Shown piece by piece: positions 7,124-13,594 of a stretch of 15,858 bases of DNA. The notes beneath the pieces were generated by a model. That model saw only the letters and a list, made by a program, of their open reading frames with translations, made no database searches and was not told the DNA's origin. Numbering within the stretch: position 1 is the first letter of the stretch; each line of letters starts with the position of its first letter. The DNA lies in assembly GCA_013153655.1 (NCBI GenBank), contig JAADEB010000168.1, positions 1-15,858 of the forward strand, written 5' to 3'. The translations under genes and the position numbers were made by a program. Source of the stretch: Chlorobiota bacterium. GTDB lineage: Bacteria; Bacteroidota; Bacteroidia; Flavobacteriales; Flavobacteriaceae.

Positions 7124-9394
7124 ATGGTAAAAGATTTGGACATGATCAAAAGCGTATATGCGCATATTCCCGAACGGGTCAACAAGGCGCGGGAAATCGT
7201 AGGACGACCCTTGACCTTGTCGGAAAAAATATTGTACAGTCATCTTTGGCAAGGCATGCCCGACCGTGCTTACGAACGGGCCAAGGATTACGTAAAATTC
7301 AAAGTGGACCGTGTGGCCATGCAGGATGCTACGGCCCAAATGGCTCTGCTGCAATTTATGCTGGCCGGAAAGGACAAGGTGGCCTTACCCACTTCCGTTC
7401 ACCTGGACCACTTGATTCAGGCCTATATGGGTGCCGACAAGGATTTGCAGGAAGCCCTCAACCGCAACAACGAAGTGTATAACTTCCTGGAATCCGCCGC
7501 CCGTAAATACGGTATCGGTTTTTGGAAACCCGGCGCGGGTATTATCCACCAAGTGGTGTTGGAAAATTATGCCTTCCCCGGCGGTATGATGATCGGTACC
7601 GACTCCCATACGCCCAATGCCGGCGGATTGGGTATGGTGGCCGTGGGCGTAGGCGGCGCCGATGCCGTGGATGCCATGGCCGGAATGCCTTGGGAACTCA
7701 AATGGCCCAAACTCATCGGTATCAAACTCACCGGTAAGCTCAGCGGCTGGACCGCACCCAAAGACGTGATTCTGAAAGTGGCCGGTATCCTCACCGTGAA
7801 GGGCGGAACCGGTGCCATCATCGAATACTTCGGACCGGGCGCACAAAGCATCTCCGCCACCGGTAAAGGTACCATCTGTAATATGGGCGCCGAAGTGGGT
7901 GCCACCACTTCCAATTTCGCCTACGACGACGCCATGGAACGCTACCTGCGCGCCACCGGCCGCGACGAAGTGGCCGACATGGCCAACGAAATCCGCGAAT
8001 ACCTCCAAGCCGACCCCGAAGTGTACGAAAATCCCGAAAAATACTACGACCAAGTCATCGAAATCAACCTGGACGAACTCCAACCCCATCTCAACGGCCC
8101 CTTCACGCCCGACCGCGATACGCCGGTGGAAAAAATGAAGGAAGAAGCGCCCAAGAACGATTGGCCCCTCCAAGTGGAATGGGGACTCATAGGGTCCTGT
8201 ACCAACTCGTCCTATGAAGACCTTTCGCGTGCCGCATCGGTGGCCAAACAAGCCCTGGAAAAAGGCATCAAACCCAAAGCCCGTATCGGTATCAACCCCG
8301 GCTCCGAACAAGTACGCTACACTGCTGAACGCGACGGACTCCTGGACATCTTCAAGCAACTGGGCGCCACCATCTTCACCAATGCCTGCGGTCCGTGTAT
8401 CGGCCAATGGCGCCGCGACGACGTGGCCGACCAACACCGCAATTCCATCGTCCACTCTTTCAACCGTAACTTCGTCAAACGCAACGACGGCAACCCCAAT
8501 ACCCATGCCTTTGTGGCCTCGCCCGAAATGGTGATGGCCCTGGCCATTTCCGGAAAACTGGATTTCGATCCCCGTACGGACACCCTTACCAACGATAAAG
8601 GCGAAGAAGTCCGCCTCGAAGACCCCACGGGCTGGGAATTGCCGCCCCAAGGTTTCGAAACCGACGATCCGGGCTTCATCCCGCCCGCCGAAGACGGTTC
8701 GGACGTGGAAATCGTTATCGACCCCAACAGCGAACGTTTACAACTGCTTACCCCCTTCCCCGCATGGAACGGCGATAACATTTACAACGCCCCCTTGCTC
8801 ATCAAGGTTATCGGCAAATGTACCACCGATCATATTTCTCCCGCCGGTCCCTGGCTCAAATATCGCGGCCATCTGGACAATATCTCCAACAACCTGCTCA
8901 CCGGCGGCGTAAATGCCTTCACCGGTAAAGCCGGCGAAACCAAAAACCCGCTTACGGGTAAGTACGAACCCGTTCCCAAAGTGGCCCGCGACCTGAAAGA
9001 AGCCAAACTCCAAAGCGTCATTGTGGGAGACCACAACTACGGCGAAGGCTCCTCGCGCGAACATGCCGCCATGGAACCCCGCCACCTGGGTGTGATTGCC
9101 GTTATCGTCAAATCCTTCGCCCGCATCCATGAGACCAACCTGAAAAAACAAGGTATGCTGGCCCTCACCTTTGCCGACGAAAAGGATTACGACAAAATCC
9201 TGGAAGACGATCGCTTCAACTTCGTGGACCTGAACGAATTCGCACCCGGAAAACCCCTGACGGTGGAAATCGTTCATCCCGACGACAGCATCGATATCAT
9301 CAAAGTGAATCATACCTACAACGAAGAACAAATCGAATGGTTCAAAGCCGGCAGCGCACTGAATTATCTGCGCAAACTGGCCGGAAAAGCCTAA
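7124..9394 (+). CDS. acnA: Aconitate hydratase, mitochondrial type
   Basis: A 756-residue [4Fe-4S] enzyme of the TCA cycle that isomerises citrate to isocitrate in the cytosol. The three cluster cysteines are present at Cys359 (GSCTNSS) and Cys422/Cys425 (NACGPCIGQW), one position off the mature mitochondrial enzyme numbering (358, 421, 424). The catalytic serine motif GEGSSREHA is at about 640-648. GTDSHTPNAGGLGMVAVGVG and the C-terminal swivel domain (GDHNYGEGSSREHAAMEPRHLG region) are intact. Length and motifs fit the mitochondrial-like aconitase known from Bacteroides fragilis, where it is grouped with isocitrate dehydrogenase and citrate synthase genes. Here it has its own promoter and terminator and no such neighbours. 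The start ATG at 7124 is preferred over the in-frame TTG at 7094. Confidence 0.97.
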   Translation: MVKDLDMIKSVYAHIPERVNKAREIVGRPLTLSEKILYSHLWQGMPDRAYERAKDYVKFKVDRVAMQDATAQMALLQFMLAGKDKVALPTSVHLDHLIQAYMGADKDLQEALNRNNEVYNFLESAARKYGIGFWKPGAGIIHQVVLENYAFPGGMMIGTDSHTPNAGGLGMVAVGVGGADAVDAMAGMPWELKWPKLIGIKLTGKLSGWTAPKDVILKVAGILTVKGGTGAIIEYFGPGAQSISATGKGTICNMGAEVGATTSNFAYDDAMERYLRATGRDEVADMANEIREYLQADPEVYENPEKYYDQVIEINLDELQPHLNGPFTPDRDTPVEKMKEEAPKNDWPLQVEWGLIGSCTNSSYEDLSRAASVAKQALEKGIKPKARIGINPGSEQVRYTAERDGLLDIFKQLGATIFTNACGPCIGQWRRDDVADQHRNSIVHSFNRNFVKRNDGNPNTHAFVASPEMVMALAISGKLDFDPRTDTLTNDKGEEVRLEDPTGWELPPQGFETDDPGFIPPAEDGSDVEIVIDPNSERLQLLTPFPAWNGDNIYNAPLLIKVIGKCTTDHISPAGPWLKYRGHLDNISNNLLTGGVNAFTGKAGETKNPLTGKYEPVPKVARDLKEAKLQSVIVGDHNYGEGSSREHAAMEPRHLGVIAVIVKSFARIHETNLKKQGMLALTFADEKDYDKILEDDRFNFVDLNEFAPGKPLTVEIVHPDDSIDIIKVNHTYNEEQIEWFKAGSALNYLRKLAGKA

Positions 9395-9413
9395 GCATAT
9401 CTTTTTATATCAA

Positions 9414-9448
9414 AAACGCCCTTCATCGAGATGAAGGGCGTTTCTTTA
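9414..9448 (+). terminator. Intrinsic terminator of aconitase
   Basis: A perfect 13-bp stem AAACGCCCTTCAT / ATGAAGGGCGTTT with tetraloop CGAG (9427-9430) starts 20 bases after the stop codon and is followed by TTTCTTTATTT. It could also work on the minus strand, where the stem is preceded by A-rich and followed by T-rich sequence. Confidence 0.9.
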
Positions 9449-9490
9449 TTTCACGGATTCCAAAGGTGCCCCATTCCGGGTTTTCATCAT

Positions 9491-9527
9491 AACAAAAACG
9501 GGTACACCCACGCCGGGCATACCCGTT
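9491..9527 (-). terminator. Probable terminator of the LEA-like gene
   Basis: The inverted repeat AACGGGTA (9497-9504) / TACCCGTT (9520-9527) lies 20 bases downstream of the minus-strand stop. Read on the minus strand the 8-bp stem is followed by TTTTTGTTATG, as expected for an intrinsic terminator. The 15-base loop is GC-rich and may pair partly. Confidence 0.7.
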
Positions 9528-9547
9528 CAACGAACAAAGGCAAATGA

Positions 9548-10168
9548 TTAAGCCTCCGGTTTGTCCGGATTTTGATCCTTGATTTCGGAAGCGATGTCTT
9601 CGGATTGCTCTTCGGCTTGGCCGGTAAGATCCTTGGCCTTGGCCGATAAGTCTTCCGTTACTTCCTTGGCTTTGGAGGCCAGGTCGCCGGTTACTTCTTT
9701 GGCCTTGGAAGCGATATCTTGGGTTTTTTCGGCCAAATCTTGTTTGAGGTCTTTGGCTTTGGAGGCCAGGTCTTGGGTTTTTTCCGCCAAATCTTCCTTG
9801 ATATCCTGCGCTTTTTCCGCCACTTCCTCGGTAATATCGGCCAATTTTTCCTTGGCTCCGCTGACGAAGCTTTCGGTTTTTTCGGTCATTTCCTTGGCCA
9901 TTTCGGAAGCTTTTTCGGTGGCCTTGTCAATGGTGGTTTTGGCTTTTTCTTTGAGCTCTTGTACGTCGTCGGCATATTCCTCTTTGAGGTCTTCTATTTT
10001 ATCGCCTACCTTGTCGGCGATTTCTTCGGTTTTTTCTTTCAGGTCTTCCACCGCATCGGCGGCTTTGTCCTTGATGTCGTCCAAAGTTTCGGCGGCTTCA
10101 TCGGCCCATTCGGCGGCCTTTTGTTGTGCCGGCTTGAACATTTGTTTGAGTTTGTCAAAAATTCCCAT
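9548..10168 (-). CDS. LEA-like amphipathic helical repeat protein, function unknown
   Basis: A 206-residue highly charged protein rich in Ala, Lys, Glu and Asp, without cysteine and with few aromatic residues. After a short N-terminal head (MGIFDKLKQMFKPAQQKAAE) nearly the whole chain is predicted amphipathic alpha helix. Residues 118-186 are internal repeats: EKTQDLASKAKD/EKTQDIASKAKE are 18 residues apart, and SKAKEVTGDLA, SKAKEVTEDLS, AKAKDLTGQAE are consecutive 11-mers. The 11- and 18-residue periods (3.67 and 3.6 per turn) resemble group-3 late-embryogenesis-abundant proteins and YtxH/apolipoprotein-like stress proteins. No signal peptide is seen, so a cytosolic or membrane-surface location is likely. 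A role in desiccation or osmotic stress is inference from the LEA resemblance only. It is monocistronic, with its own terminator. Confidence 0.85.
   Translation of the reverse strand: MGIFDKLKQMFKPAQQKAAEWADEAAETLDDIKDKAADAVEDLKEKTEEIADKVGDKIEDLKEEYADDVQELKEKAKTTIDKATEKASEMAKEMTEKTESFVSGAKEKLADITEEVAEKAQDIKEDLAEKTQDLASKAKDLKQDLAEKTQDIASKAKEVTGDLASKAKEVTEDLSAKAKDLTGQAEEQSEDIASEIKDQNPDKPEA
9657..9795 (-). repeat. In-gene DNA tandem repeats (33 bp and 54 bp)
   Basis: Inside the LEA-like gene, GTTACTTC(C/T)TTGG recurs at 9657 and 9690 (33 bp), and a 25-base segment starting TCTTGGGTTTTTTC recurs at 9717 and 9771 with one mismatch (54 bp). These encode the 11- and 18-residue protein repeats and are close enough at DNA level to suggest recent duplication or recombination-driven length change. 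Confidence 0.85.
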
Positions 10169-10220
10169 AACGATAAATTTTTAAAGGCAATTTACTAAAA
10201 ATATAAATATGAAATGTTAT

Positions 10221-10249
10221 AAAAAACCGCCCTGCAAGCAGGACGGTTT
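10221..10249 (-). terminator. Intrinsic terminator of the OmpA-family gene
   Basis: AAACCGCCCTGC (10224-10235) and GCAGGACGGTTT (10238-10249) form a hairpin with one mismatch that becomes a G-U pair in the minus-strand transcript. On that strand it is followed by TTTTTTATAAC. It sits 23 bases past the stop of the OmpA-family gene and also separates it from the LEA-like gene. Confidence 0.88.
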
Positions 10250-10271
10250 CGGTTATTTATGATTACCGTAA

Positions 10272-11381
10272 TTATTCGGCATTGATAATGCGGTATTCCG
10301 TACGGCGGTTAACGGCATGTTGAGCTTCGCTACAAGGTACACCGTCGGAGCAGTTGTTCAACAGACGTTCTTCGCCATAACCTTTGGAAACGATGCGCGA
10401 AGGATCGATACCTTTGGAAATCAAGTAATTCTTGATGGCATCGGCGCGCATTTGCGAAAGGCGTTTGTTGTATTCTTTGGAACCGCGGGAGTCGGTGTGT
10501 GAGCTCAATTCAATGCGGGTTCCGGGATTGTTTTTCAACAGCGGAATCAATACGCGATCGATTTCGCGTTTGGCTTGGGCCGTCAGTTTGGCACTGTTCA
10601 AAGGCCAGCGGATATTCAATTTGTTGGGTTTAACCAAACCACAGTCGATTTCTTTCCAAACGGTTACACCACCGGGTTTAACCAACACTTGTTTTTTAAC
10701 TTCCACATATTTGGCCGGAACGGTTTCTTCCAACACTTTGGCGGGTTCTTCCACCACGCGACGCTTGATGGTAGCGTATTGTGCGGGAATTTCCACTTCT
10801 TCGCAACGGGCGGGTTGATCGATAACTTTTTTGGTGTAGTAACCGGTTTCTTCGGGAATGGGAACTTCCTCGGTAGTAGCATCGCTGATCAAAGTTTTGA
10901 TGGGAATGGTTTTGTAAACGGCGGGTTTTTCCACATAACACAGCGTTTTACAATCATCGGGATTGCCGCTGGCACATTCTTTATAGGAAGAATATTCCCA
11001 GTGAGCCGTTTTGGGGAAAACTTCGATTTCTTGCGTACTGTTGCCGAATTTGGCGGGAATCACGCGATAGGTTTTGCTGGCTTCTTTTTTAATGTAAGGA
11101 ACCTTAACGGTTTTGTAAGTAGCCGGATGGTAGATGTACTTTTTGCTGGCTTCTTTTACCAACACTTTTTCCGTAACCCATTTGTATTTGGGCGGAACCA
11201 CTTTTAACACTTTGTACGCGGGCCGAACCTCTACGGTCACGGTTTCGGTCCGGAATTCATCGGGCGTGGTACATTTTACGTAACATTTGCCCGGTTCGGG
11301 ATTGGCGGGTAGTCCGTCACTTTGGGCCATAACGGCTCCAAATGACCACACCATCAACAAGATAAGTAATTGCTTCTTCAT
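10272..11381 (-). CDS. OmpA-family protein with PAxY repeats, peptidoglycan-binding
   Basis: A 369-residue secreted envelope protein. The start at 11381 gives a clear signal peptide (MKKQLLILLMVWSFGAVMAQ, cleavage after about residue 20); the 36-residue upstream extension has no such feature. Residues 45-240 carry repeated P-A-x-(Y/F) motifs at Pro54, 63, 86, 109, 153, 199 and 222, many 23 residues apart, alternating with V-rich strands, likely a repetitive beta structure. The C-terminal 262-366 is an OmpA_C domain with the peptidoglycan-binding Asp297 in ELSSHTDSRGSKEYNKRLSQ and Arg359/360 in NRRTEYRI. Nine cysteines follow the signal peptide (33, 37, 136, 144, 148, 193, 247, 344, 350), unusual for this family. 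It probably anchors the outer membrane or a surface structure to the cell wall. No beta-barrel domain is evident. It is divergent from a secreted thioredoxin-like gene. Confidence 0.92.
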   Translation of the reverse strand: MKKQLLILLMVWSFGAVMAQSDGLPANPEPGKCYVKCTTPDEFRTETVTVEVRPAYKVLKVVPPKYKWVTEKVLVKEASKKYIYHPATYKTVKVPYIKKEASKTYRVIPAKFGNSTQEIEVFPKTAHWEYSSYKECASGNPDDCKTLCYVEKPAVYKTIPIKTLISDATTEEVPIPEETGYYTKKVIDQPARCEEVEIPAQYATIKRRVVEEPAKVLEETVPAKYVEVKKQVLVKPGGVTVWKEIDCGLVKPNKLNIRWPLNSAKLTAQAKREIDRVLIPLLKNNPGTRIELSSHTDSRGSKEYNKRLSQMRADAIKNYLISKGIDPSRIVSKGYGEERLLNNCSDGVPCSEAQHAVNRRTEYRIINAE

Positions 11382-11496
11382 AGTTTTGGATTTATTTAAT
11401 TGGTTATTTTTAAAAATTGCACGATAATTGCAAAGGGTAATATGGAATTTGATTTTTAATACGTCGCAATTATACAAAAAAAACTTCAAAGCGAAT
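11382..11496. promoter_or_regulatory. Divergent intergenic region with small inverted repeat
   Basis: These 115 AT-rich bases must carry promoters for both the OmpA-family and thioredoxin-like genes. TTGCA (11417-11421) and TGCAA (11429-11433) form a 5-bp inverted repeat with a 7-base spacer near the centre, a possible operator. No full TAnnTTTG element is visible on either strand. Confidence 0.35.
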
Positions 11497-12627
11497 ATGA
11501 CAAGGACGTTTTTTACAAAAATTTTGGTTATCGTAATGCTTACGTTTAGTTTTTACGGTAGCGCACAGGTTTATGTAAATAATTGGATAAAAGCTCCTGC
11601 AAAAGCCGATTTGGAAAAACCGCTCGTTTATGTGGATTTTTGGGCCACTTGGTGTGCGCCGTGTGTCAGTTCCATGCCGCATACCCGGGGATTGGAACAA
11701 CGTTTCGGCGATAAAGTTCTGTTTGTTTATATATCCAACGAACCGGAATACAAAATCCGCGAATTCGTGAAGCGCAAACAATATTATGATATGTATATGG
11801 CCAATGAAACGGAAAAACAAAATTTTACACAATATAATATTCACGCCATTCCCGACGCCTTTATCCTTGATCCCGGCGGACGTATCGTTTGGCGCGGCCA
11901 TCCCGCCAAACTCACTTCCGGGGTGTTGAAAACTTTAATCGCTCAATACGGTAATCGCAAAGGCAATCCGCGCCGCTTTGTCAAATTGGGTCAAAAGAAC
12001 GAAAAAACCACCGACAATTACCGCCATGCACGCATACACGGACAAAAAATTGCCTACACCGTATTCGAGGAACCCGTCCCCAACAACTGCGAACGGAAAG
12101 ACGGAAAATTGCTTTGCACGGGGAGCCTGAAATACATGTTTGCCCGATTGGCCGGAACGGATGAACTTTCCGTCGAAGCACCCGAAATGTACGGGAAATT
12201 GGTAATGCCCGATAAAGACCCCGAAACCAACCGGGAATTGTTTAAGGCTTTACTCAAAAAAAATCATTTACAAATCGCCGAAAAATCCGAAAAAAATCAA
12301 ATTTACGTACTGCGTGAAACCGATACTTCTTCCTGGCTCAACCGGCGCCTTTACCAATATGCCGAAAATCCCGGCGAAACCATCTTCATGGCCGATGACG
12401 TTTCCCTCATTATCGACAATGCCAACCCCGCCCAAATGGCCAAAATCCTTTCGGAGCAAAGCGGTATCCTGTTTCGCTACGACGGCCGGCTCCAAAACGT
12501 TTTCGATTGGAATCTCCCCTTGGGAAATAAAGACGAATTGTTCAAATACCTGAAAAACGAATTGAATTTCCGCATCGAACCGGCCACGGAGGAACAGGTG
12601 GTCTACCGGATTTACAAAAACAACTAG
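11497..12627 (+). CDS. Secreted thioredoxin-like (TlpA-type) protein with duplicated C-terminal domain
   Basis: A 376-residue exported protein. The ATG at 11497 gives a signal peptide (MTRTFFTKILVIVMLTFSFYGSAQ, cleavage after about 23-24). Residues 27-150 are a thioredoxin fold with the redox motif FWATWCAPC (Cys53, Cys56), and the conserved cis-proline region HAIPDAFILDPGGRIVWRG has Pro119. It would reduce or exchange disulfides in the periplasm. The remaining 200 residues hold two similar segments, RELFKALLKKNHLQI (246-260) and DELFKYLKNELNFRI (346-360), exactly 100 residues apart, each ending in a Tyr-containing strand. This suggests a duplicated domain, possibly DUF3738-like as sometimes fused to thioredoxins in Bacteroidota; that assignment is tentative. 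The gene is divergent from the Cys-rich OmpA protein, a possible substrate. No terminator hairpin follows. Confidence 0.88.
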   Translation: MTRTFFTKILVIVMLTFSFYGSAQVYVNNWIKAPAKADLEKPLVYVDFWATWCAPCVSSMPHTRGLEQRFGDKVLFVYISNEPEYKIREFVKRKQYYDMYMANETEKQNFTQYNIHAIPDAFILDPGGRIVWRGHPAKLTSGVLKTLIAQYGNRKGNPRRFVKLGQKNEKTTDNYRHARIHGQKIAYTVFEEPVPNNCERKDGKLLCTGSLKYMFARLAGTDELSVEAPEMYGKLVMPDKDPETNRELFKALLKKNHLQIAEKSEKNQIYVLRETDTSSWLNRRLYQYAENPGETIFMADDVSLIIDNANPAQMAKILSEQSGILFRYDGRLQNVFDWNLPLGNKDELFKYLKNELNFRIEPATEEQVVYRIYKNN

Positions 12628-12693
12628 GACATTTAGACAAACCTTTTCCGTCTACCCTACTCGCTCGTATTCCTTGAAATCATCTCCATAAAT

Positions 12694-12721
12694 GAGGAGA
12701 AAGGTCAAAGGGGCATGGGAA
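12694..12721 (+). repeat. Degenerate 7-mer array (AAGGNNA family)
   Basis: GAGGAGA, AAGGTCA, AAGGGGC, ATGGGAA in register. The same family appears as a cleaner array at 15664-15691 and inverted at 15744-15771. Confidence 0.7.
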
Positions 12722-12767
12722 AAGTAAGATTCATAATCCAAGTAACCTAATTATAAGTAAATCAATC

Positions 12768-12825
12768 CATTCAACTCTTCAAGTTCCCCGTTCCACAATT
12801 CCCATTTCCGGTGTCCCATTTCCCG
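12768..12825 (+). repeat. TTCAAC 8-mers followed by TTTCCCG 7-mers
   Basis: CATTCAAC and TCTTCAAG (12768-12783) run directly into six 7-mers (TTCCCCG, TTCCACA, ATTCCCA, TTTCCGG, TGTCCCA, TTTCCCG; 12784-12825). The same succession of families is seen at 64-128 and 13244-13315. Confidence 0.8.
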
Positions 12826-12841
12826 AATAACCGAATCCCGC

Positions 12842-12867
12842 TGCCGCACGAATCCCCTCGTGTGGCA
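12842..12867. repeat. 10-bp hairpin
   Basis: TGCCGCACGA / TCGTGTGGCA with loop ATCCCC pairs over ten positions including one G-U pair. It is followed 11 bases later by a larger hairpin. No T-tract follows on either strand, so it is not a standard intrinsic terminator. Confidence 0.75.
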
Positions 12868-12878
12868 TGAAATTATAC

Positions 12879-12919
12879 GGGTTTTGGCATGATTTTTACC
12901 AAAAATCCCGCCAAAACCC
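12879..12919. repeat. Large two-tier hairpin
   Basis: The outer arms GGGTTTTGGC / GCCAAAACCC (12879-12888, 12910-12919) pair perfectly. Inside, GATTTTT / AAAAATC (12891-12897, 12901-12907) pair perfectly around a 3-base loop, with a 2x2 internal loop between the tiers. This gives 17 bp of near-perfect palindrome in 41 bases. Confidence 0.85.
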
Positions 12920-12944
12920 TCGTCCTTTGTTTTGATTCATTAAC

Positions 12945-12988
12945 CCGGCGTTAGCACACCGGCTACCAACACTACGTCCCTACGGGAC
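12945..12988. repeat. Double mini-hairpin element CCGG...CCGG + GTCCC-TAC-GGGAC
   Basis: CCGG at 12945-12948 and 12959-12962 flank CGTTAGCACA; then after CTACCAACACTAC the perfect 5-bp hairpin GTCCC-TAC-GGGAC occupies 12976-12988. The arrangement resembles interspersed non-coding elements seen in various bacterial genomes (gCGTtAnCnCCGGgCTAC...GTCCCTACGGGAC type); this likeness is from memory and unverified. Confidence 0.5.
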
Positions 12989-13020
12989 TTAGCGGATTTA
13001 TTTATTTCATTATCTCCTCC

Positions 13021-13041
13021 CGGATTTAGGACTTGGGTTTT
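13021..13041 (-). repeat. Inverted relic of the AAATCCC array
   Basis: Read on the minus strand the units are AAAACCC, AAGTCCT, AAATCCG, matching the family at 6454-6495 in the opposite orientation. Confidence 0.6.
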
Positions 13042-13059
13042 TATTTTTTCATTATTCAT

Positions 13060-13080
13060 CGGTCACCGGTCATCAGTCAA
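13060..13080 (+). repeat. Three CGGTCAT-family 7-mers
   Basis: CGGTCAC, CGGTCAT and CAGTCAA are in register. The family also occurs at 138-165, 13327-13354 and 13574-13594. Confidence 0.75.
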
Positions 13081-13091
13081 TTTTATCAATT

Positions 13092-13115
13092 GCATCCGCC
13101 TGAGGCGGACACGGC
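13092..13115 (-). repeat. 24-bp inverted copy of the 6601-6624 hairpin segment
   Basis: The 24 bases are the exact reverse complement of 6601-6624 and contain the same palindrome TCCGCC-TGA-GGCGGA (13095-13109) plus the flanking GCA and CACGGC. Sequence beyond the 24 bases does not match obviously, so the conserved unit is the hairpin and its immediate flank. Confidence 0.9.
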
Positions 13116-13152
13116 GCCGCTTCGCTTCCCTCGGATTGACATACGCAAAGCA

Positions 13153-13229
13153 TTGATTTAGTTAAAGTTGAGGTTAAAGTTAAGGTATCGATTTAACGAT
13201 TGCACGATTTAACGGTTTAACGATTTAAT
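13153..13229 (+). repeat. TTAAAG 6-mers followed by five GATTTAAC 8-mers
   Basis: TTGATTTAGTTAA begins the block and is repeated at 13447-13459. Four 6-mers of type TTAAAG/TTGAGG/TTAAGG follow, then GATTTAAC, GATTGCAC, GATTTAAC, GGTTTAAC, GATTTAAT occupy 13190-13229. Confidence 0.85.
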
Positions 13230-13243
13230 AGAATTTCCTCATC

Positions 13244-13354
13244 TATTCAACTCTTCAACCCTTCAACTGTTCAACAAAATAATCCCGTTCCCCATTCTCC
13301 GTTTCCCGTGTCCCGAAAAAGAGCACCGGTCATCGGTCCTCGGTCATCCGTCCT
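13244..13354 (+). repeat. Composite block matching 64-165
   Basis: Four TTCAAC-type 8-mers (13244-13275), five TTTCCCG-type 7-mers (13281-13315) and four CGGTCAT-type 7-mers (13327-13354) follow one another in the same family order as at the left end of the window. 13295-13338 aligns to 108-149 with one 2-base insertion and otherwise identical bases. Confidence 0.9.
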
Positions 13355-13360
13355 AAAAAC

Positions 13361-13392
13361 GATTACACGATTTAACGATTGAACGGTTTAAC
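13361..13392 (+). repeat. Four GATTTAAC-type 8-mers
   Basis: GATTACAC, GATTTAAC, GATTGAAC, GGTTTAAC in perfect register. The array at 197-228 has the same makeup (GGTTCCAC, GATTACAC, GATTCAAC, GATTTAAC). Confidence 0.9.
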
Positions 13393-13400
13393 AAAAATAG

Positions 13401-13436
13401 GAGATTCCTCAGTCGTAAACTCCTTCGGAATGACAA
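13401..13436 (+). repeat. GAGATTCC...CGGAATGAC interspersed element
   Basis: GAGATTCCTCAGTCG, then TCCTTCGGAATGACA. The ends form a short inverted similarity (GATTCC / GGAATG). Similar segments (GAGATTcCtc...CtcGgAATGACA) are widely scattered in many bacterial genomes; the identification is by recall and needs a search. A fragment-like CCCTCGGATTGACA occurs at 13128-13141. Confidence 0.55.
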
Positions 13437-13476
13437 TAGTAACCATTTGATTTAGTTAAGGTTAAAGCATGAAAAG

Positions 13477-13509
13477 GCTAAAAGCTAATGGCTAACGGCC
13501 AACAGCTAG
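13477..13509 (+). repeat. GCTAANN 7-mer array
   Basis: GCTAAAA, GCTAATG, GCTAACG, GCCAACA and GCTAG are in register, a family not seen elsewhere in the window. Confidence 0.85.
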
Positions 13510-13536
13510 TTTTCACGATTTAACAGAAATACCACG

Positions 13537-13594
13537 TTCCCCGTTCTCCATGCCACGTTTTCCGAAAATCCACCGGTCATCCGTCACCGCTCTT
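13537..13594 (+). repeat. TTTCCCG and CGGTCAT arrays running into the methyltransferase gene
   Basis: Four TTCCCCG-type 7-mers (13537-13564) precede CGGTCAT, CCGTCAC, CGCTCTT (13574-13594). The second array spans the stop codon and last codons of the minus-strand RNA methyltransferase gene. Confidence 0.8.

Larger units (their letters stand above)
12628..13576. other. Non-coding repeat- and hairpin-rich intergenic region
   Basis: Almost 950 bases without a credible gene. In order it holds an AAGGNNA array, TTCAAC and TTTCCCG arrays, two strong hairpins, a GTCCC-TAC-GGGAC element, an inverted AAATCCC relic, CGGTCAT units, and the 24-bp hairpin shared with 6601-6624. A second composite block of TTAAAG, GATTTAAC, TTCAAC, TTTCCCG and CGGTCAT arrays follows, then a GAGATTCC...GGAATGAC element and a GCTAANN array. 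Details are in the separate entries. Confidence 0.85.

Noticed and set aside
7385..8650. 421-residue minus-strand frame inside aconitase
   Set aside because: Antisense shadow of a gene with intact family motifs; its sequence is low-complexity Gly/His/Phe.
10169..10210. -7 promoter box for the LEA-like gene
   Set aside because: Only imperfect matches on the minus strand (TAAATTGC, TATATTTT); not strong enough to list.
12941..12970. Integron attC-like site (GTTAGC core)
   Set aside because: No matching RYYYAAC partner at proper spacing and no integrase or cassette genes.
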